Assembly (NCBI GenBank): GCA_017420125.1
Contig: JAFOJR010000174.1
Span: 1-16,972 of the forward strand
From: Oscillospiraceae bacterium
GTDB lineage: Bacteria > Bacillota > Clostridia > Oscillospirales > Oscillospiraceae
Length of the DNA stretch: 16,972 bases
Reading direction: 5' to 3'
Below the pieces are notes generated by a model. The model searched no databases, was not told where the DNA came from, and saw only the letters and a program-made list of their open reading frames with translations. A program made the translations under genes and the position numbers. Shown here in pieces: positions 14,162-16,972 of this stretch (its first letter is position 1; each line of letters begins with the position of its first letter).

Positions 14162-15295
14162 ATGATATATTTGGATCATGCCGCCACCACAAAGGTATGT
14201 GAAGCGGCTGTCCAAGCCGTGACAGAGCGGATGACGGTGCAGTTTGGCAATCCCTCTTCCCGGCATCCCATGGGCCAGGAAGCTGCCGCCGGCCTGAAAA
14301 AAGACAGAGCGGCGGTGGCCCGTGCGCTGGGATGTTTGCCGGAAGAACTGTTTTTTACCTCCGGCGGCACAGAGGGAAACAACTGGGCCATTGCAGCAGC
14401 ATTACATCAAAACCGGCATGTGGGAAAGCATGTCATTACCACGGCGGTGGAGCACTCTGCCGTATTGGAACCGTTGAAAGCGCTGGAACAGCAGGGATAT
14501 GAAGTGACGTATCTGCAGCCTGACGAAACAGGGAATATTCCTGTTTCCGCGGTGGAAGCGGCGCTGCGGAAAGATACGGCGCTGATTTCCATGATGCTGG
14601 TGAACAATGAAACCGGGGTTGTGTTTCCGGTGGGAGAAGTGTCCCGGATGGCAAAGCGGCGTCAATCCCGTGCCCTGCTGCACACAGACGCCGTGCAGGG
14701 GTTTTTAAAAATCCCCTTCACGCCAAAGGCATTGGGGGCTGATTTATTGACCATCAGCGGCCACAAAGTGCACGCACCCCGCGGAATCGGGGCGCTCTAT
14801 GTCCGCCGCGGTTTGCGGATCAAGCCGCTTTTGCTGGGCGGCGGGCAGGAAAACGGCCTGCGTTCGGGGACAGAACCCACGCCGCAGATTGCGGGGTTTG
14901 CCGCGGCCTGTGCCGAAGGAAAAGAACATTTGCAGGCTCACATTGCCCATATGCAGCAGCTGAAGCAGTATACCGCGGAGAAGCTCTGCGCCGCGCTGCC
15001 CCAGATGAAAATTGTGGGAGCGGGGGAGGCACCTCATATTTTATGTGTTTCGCTTCCGGGTTATAAAAGCGAAGTTTTGGTACGGGTGCTGGGCGATTTG
15101 GGCGTTTGTGTCTCCGCCGGGTCTGCCTGCCACAGGGGAAAGGCCAGCCATGTGCTGGCGCATATGAAGCTGACGCCCAAAGAACGGGAAGGCGCATTCC
15201 GGATCAGCTTTTCCCATGAAAGCACGAAAGAAGAAGCAGACGGCCTCTGTACAGCGTTAAAGCAGGCGGCCGAAAGCATTTTTCCCACCCTGTAG
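14162..15295 (+). CDS. class V cysteine desulfurase (NifS/IscS type)
   Basis: A PLP enzyme that removes sulfur from cysteine, giving alanine and an enzyme-bound persulfide for Fe-S clusters, tRNA thiolation or other thio-cofactors. The 377 residues show the family features in order: MIYLDHAATT opening, GGTEGNNWAI (68-77), PLP-stacking His98 in TAVEHSAV, Asp176 in HTDAVQG, the Schiff-base Lys202 in SGHKVHAPRGIG, RSGTEPT (234-240) and the persulfide Cys323 in SAGSACHRGK. The short active-site loop region and overall length fit the NifS/IscS group rather than SufS. The ATG has AGGAG upstream and lies only 24 bp after the pseudo-ATPase, so they are probably co-translated. No IscU, IscR or ThiI gene follows, so the sulfur acceptor is not evident. 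No terminator was seen in the 116 bp after it. Confidence 0.95.
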   Translation: MIYLDHAATTKVCEAAVQAVTERMTVQFGNPSSRHPMGQEAAAGLKKDRAAVARALGCLPEELFFTSGGTEGNNWAIAAALHQNRHVGKHVITTAVEHSAVLEPLKALEQQGYEVTYLQPDETGNIPVSAVEAALRKDTALISMMLVNNETGVVFPVGEVSRMAKRRQSRALLHTDAVQGFLKIPFTPKALGADLLTISGHKVHAPRGIGALYVRRGLRIKPLLLGGGQENGLRSGTEPTPQIAGFAAACAEGKEHLQAHIAHMQQLKQYTAEKLCAALPQMKIVGAGEAPHILCVSLPGYKSEVLVRVLGDLGVCVSAGSACHRGKASHVLAHMKLTPKEREGAFRISFSHESTKEEADGLCTALKQAAESIFPTL

Positions 15296-15411
15296 GGACC
15301 GGCAGAGAGCCGAAAACCCGGCGGGGAAAAATCCGTCAGTTTGGAAAGATTCATTTTGAAATTTGTTTGAAAAGGATGCTTTACCTCAAGTATTGAGAAA
15401 GGAGCGGTTCT

Positions 15412-16575
15412 ATGAAAAAGCGATGGTTTACTTTTGTCCTGATTGCTGCGGTCTTTTGCACCGGGCTGTTTCCCTTTGCGGCGAAGGCCGCAAACATTGC
15501 CTATGCCACAACCTATACGATTTTAGTGGACGGCAAGCCGGTGGCATTTGACGCGTATGCGCTGAAGGACGCCAACGGAAACGATACAAACTACTTAAAA
15601 CTGCGAGATGTGGCCTATATTCTCAACGGAACTGCTGCCCAGTTCAACGTGGATTGGAAAGGTTTTATCGATATCTCCACCAAAACGGCATATACGACGA
15701 AAAACGGATCTGAGATGAGCACGCCCTTTTCCGGCAACCAGTCCTATCAGTTCAGCAGCAGCGCCGTGAAGGTCAACGGGGCTTCCGTTGGCATGGATGC
15801 CATTTTGCTCAAGGATGCGCAGAGCAACGGATACACGTACTTTAAGCTGCGGGATTTGGGCGCTGCCCTGGGATTCGGTGTGGACTGGGACCAAAGTGCC
15901 ATGTCCATTGTGATTACGACGAAAATGCCGCTGGTAACAGATGCGTACAGCGCGCTGGCGGAATGGAAATACGGCAGCGGGACACCCAACAGGACTGTTT
16001 ATCACCTGCCGCGGGTCAATCTGAACACCTCCGCTGTTTCGACAATGAATACCCAGATTTTGCAGACCCATAAAAAAGAAATCCAGTCCTGCCTGTCCGA
16101 CATCCAGACATATGGCGAGCCGGGATACGGCTATTACGGATATGCCTGGTTCACCAGCGGGTCTGTCCTGTCCTTGCTGATCCGGCGGGATGCATATCAG
16201 TGGAACAGCGTGGAATATGACTGCTACAACGTGGATACGGCCGCGGGGACCCTCCTCTCTGCCCAGGCTCTGGTTCAGCGATATGGATGGACCTGGCAGC
16301 AGTATACGACACGGGCCAAAGAAGTGTTCAAGCAGAGGTTCCAGAAAAATTACGGCGTCCATTCCCAGCAGGCTGCGTATACCACGCAGCTGAACAAAAC
16401 CATTGCGGATGCAAATATCACAGCGGCAAAACCCTATCTGAACCAGAACGGGAAGCTGTGTGTGATCTATCGGGAATACAGTTTAGTGGGAGCCGAATAT
16501 TACTGGTGGACCATCAATCTGGAAACCGGTTTGCCGGATCTGCCCCCGGCTTTCGCGGGGCTGGCATATGGTTGA
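15412..16575 (+). CDS. secreted protein with two copper-amine-oxidase-N-like repeats
   Basis: A 387-residue exported protein. Residues 1-26 are a classic signal peptide (MKKRW, hydrophobic core, AKA cleavage). Two related modules follow: one at about 35-90 (ILVDGKPVAFDAYALKD, YLKLRDVAYIL, VDWKG) and one at about 119-170 (VKVNGASVGMDAILLKD, YFKLRDLGAALGFGVDW). This LKLRD...VDW pattern is that of the copper amine oxidase N-terminal-like domain common in clostridial surface proteins; it does not itself imply copper or oxidase activity. The C-terminal half (about 178-387) is rich in Tyr and Trp and has a weak resemblance to RsiV/DUF3298-type extracellular domains; that assignment is a guess. No cell-wall sorting signal or SLH repeats. 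AGGAG lies 8 bases before the ATG. The 116-bp gap to the previous gene has no clear promoter. Confidence 0.88.
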   Translation: MKKRWFTFVLIAAVFCTGLFPFAAKAANIAYATTYTILVDGKPVAFDAYALKDANGNDTNYLKLRDVAYILNGTAAQFNVDWKGFIDISTKTAYTTKNGSEMSTPFSGNQSYQFSSSAVKVNGASVGMDAILLKDAQSNGYTYFKLRDLGAALGFGVDWDQSAMSIVITTKMPLVTDAYSALAEWKYGSGTPNRTVYHLPRVNLNTSAVSTMNTQILQTHKKEIQSCLSDIQTYGEPGYGYYGYAWFTSGSVLSLLIRRDAYQWNSVEYDCYNVDTAAGTLLSAQALVQRYGWTWQQYTTRAKEVFKQRFQKNYGVHSQQAAYTTQLNKTIADANITAAKPYLNQNGKLCVIYREYSLVGAEYYWWTINLETGLPDLPPAFAGLAYG

Positions 16576-16673
16576 GCCTGATGGTTTGAAAAGCAGGTCG
16601 GCCGGTGAAATCCAGCATGAAATGCCGGTATAAACAGATTTTCCCTGAAAAAATGAAATTGCCGGATTTTGAC

Positions 16674-16702
16674 TTGCAAAATGCGACGTGACATGGTATA
16701 AT
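16674..16702 (+). promoter_or_regulatory. strong promoter upstream of the last gene
   Basis: A -35 box TTGCAA (16674-16679) is exactly 17 bp from a perfect TATAAT (16697-16702), which also has the extended -10 TGG. The predicted start site is about 16709, only 9 nt before the terminator hairpin. The remainder of the 194-bp spacer (16576-16673) shows no clear element. Confidence 0.77.
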
Positions 16703-16717
16703 AAAACAACGTACAAA

Positions 16718-16755
16718 GGCGTACCGTATGCAGATGCGGTGCGCCTATTTTTTTT
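16718..16755 (+). terminator. intrinsic terminator in the leader of the last gene (candidate attenuator)
   Basis: A 9-bp stem (GGCGTACCG at 16718-16726 with CGGTGCGCC at 16737-16745, one G-U pair) with a 10-nt loop is followed by TA and eight T residues (16748-16755). It stands between a strong promoter and the AGGGAGGG ribosome binding site (16756-16763), which touches the T-run. Transcripts starting at the predicted site would end after roughly 45 nt unless termination is prevented. It may also serve as the terminator of the preceding gene. Confidence 0.75.
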
Positions 16756-16769
16756 AGGGAGGGATCGAA

Positions 16770-16972
16770 ATGTCGGCTTTTGAAAGAATCCGGTCGGGGA
16801 CTCCCGCGCTGGACAAGGTGTTGGACAGCATTCGTCTGGGCGATAACGTGGTGTGGCGGGTGTCGAATCTGGAGGAGTTCCTTCTGTTTGCGGAGCCATA
16901 TGTGGACCAGGCAATTGAGGATAATCGGAATTTCATTTATGTGCGCTTTGCCACCCACCCGCCGCTGGTGGA
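16770..16972 (+). CDS. N-terminal fragment, possible RecA/KaiC-like or PEP/pyruvate-binding-domain protein
   Basis: Only the first 67 codons are in the window. The ATG has a very strong AGGGAGGG site 6 bases upstream. The text begins MSAFERIRSGTPALDKVLDSI, followed by RLGDNVVWRVSNLEEF and IYVRFATHPPLV. The SGxxxLDxxLDxxRLGDNVVW pattern resembles the opening of KaiC/RecA-like ATPase domains (TGIxGLDxxL), and from memory a similar opening precedes PEP/pyruvate-binding (pyruvate, water dikinase-like) proteins in some anaerobes. No Walker A motif is visible in this stretch, so nucleotide binding is not shown. The gene is real with good confidence; its function is tentative. Confidence 0.6.
   Translation, partial: MSAFERIRSGTPALDKVLDSIRLGDNVVWRVSNLEEFLLFAEPYVDQAIEDNRNFIYVRFATHPPLV

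Noticed and set aside
15296..15411. Terminator after the cysteine desulfurase
   Set aside because: Only a 4-bp GCCG/CGGC pairing with no T-run was found, so the end of the operon cannot be placed here from sequence.

Overview
The window reads as ordinary low-branching Firmicutes chromosome, most likely a moderately GC-rich member of the Clostridia (Oscillospiraceae/Ruminococcaceae type). The basis is the strong AGGAGG-type ribosome binding sites on nearly every gene, sigma-A-like promoters with extended -10 (TGnTATAAT) elements, the Firmicutes order rpsO-pnp-ymxG, and the neighbourhood of dgt with dnaG. The species assignment is inference. There is no sign of phage, transposon, CRISPR or other mobile DNA.

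Left part (1-10246): every gene is on the minus strand. In transcription order these are ftsH (a membrane AAA+ protease with a repeat-bearing acidic tail) closed by a strong terminator; a small single-pass membrane protein of unknown function; rpsO; pnp; a terminator; an M16 zinc peptidase (ymxG); mnmE; dgt; and the 5' part of dnaG, which runs off the window. The rpsO-pnp spacer is rich in RNA structure: a hairpin without a U-tract just after rpsO, then an 89-nt long-armed hairpin in the pnp leader. The set covers translation, RNA turnover, tRNA modification, nucleotide pool control and replication priming.

Divergent spacer (10247-10611): promoters point both ways, with ftsH leftwards and rlmB rightwards (two extended -10 boxes 69 bp apart).

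Right part (10612-16972): every gene is on the plus strand. rlmB (23S rRNA 2'-O-methyltransferase), an 891-residue membrane protein and a class V cysteine desulfurase lie close together and look like one operon. The 891-residue protein is the most unusual object here. From about residue 365 it follows the layout of a heavy-metal (P1B) P-type ATPase, but the catalytic Asp motif, the CPC metal motif, the TGE actuator motif and the GDGxND hinge are all missing, and a long, highly charged, probably disordered region replaces the usual metal-binding N-terminus. It looks like a conserved-fold pseudo-pump. After it come a secreted protein with two copper-amine-oxidase-N-like repeats, then a strong promoter followed at once by an intrinsic terminator that abuts the Shine-Dalgarno sequence of the last, partial gene (an attenuator-like layout).

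The remaining spacers are short; what was seen in them is listed below.
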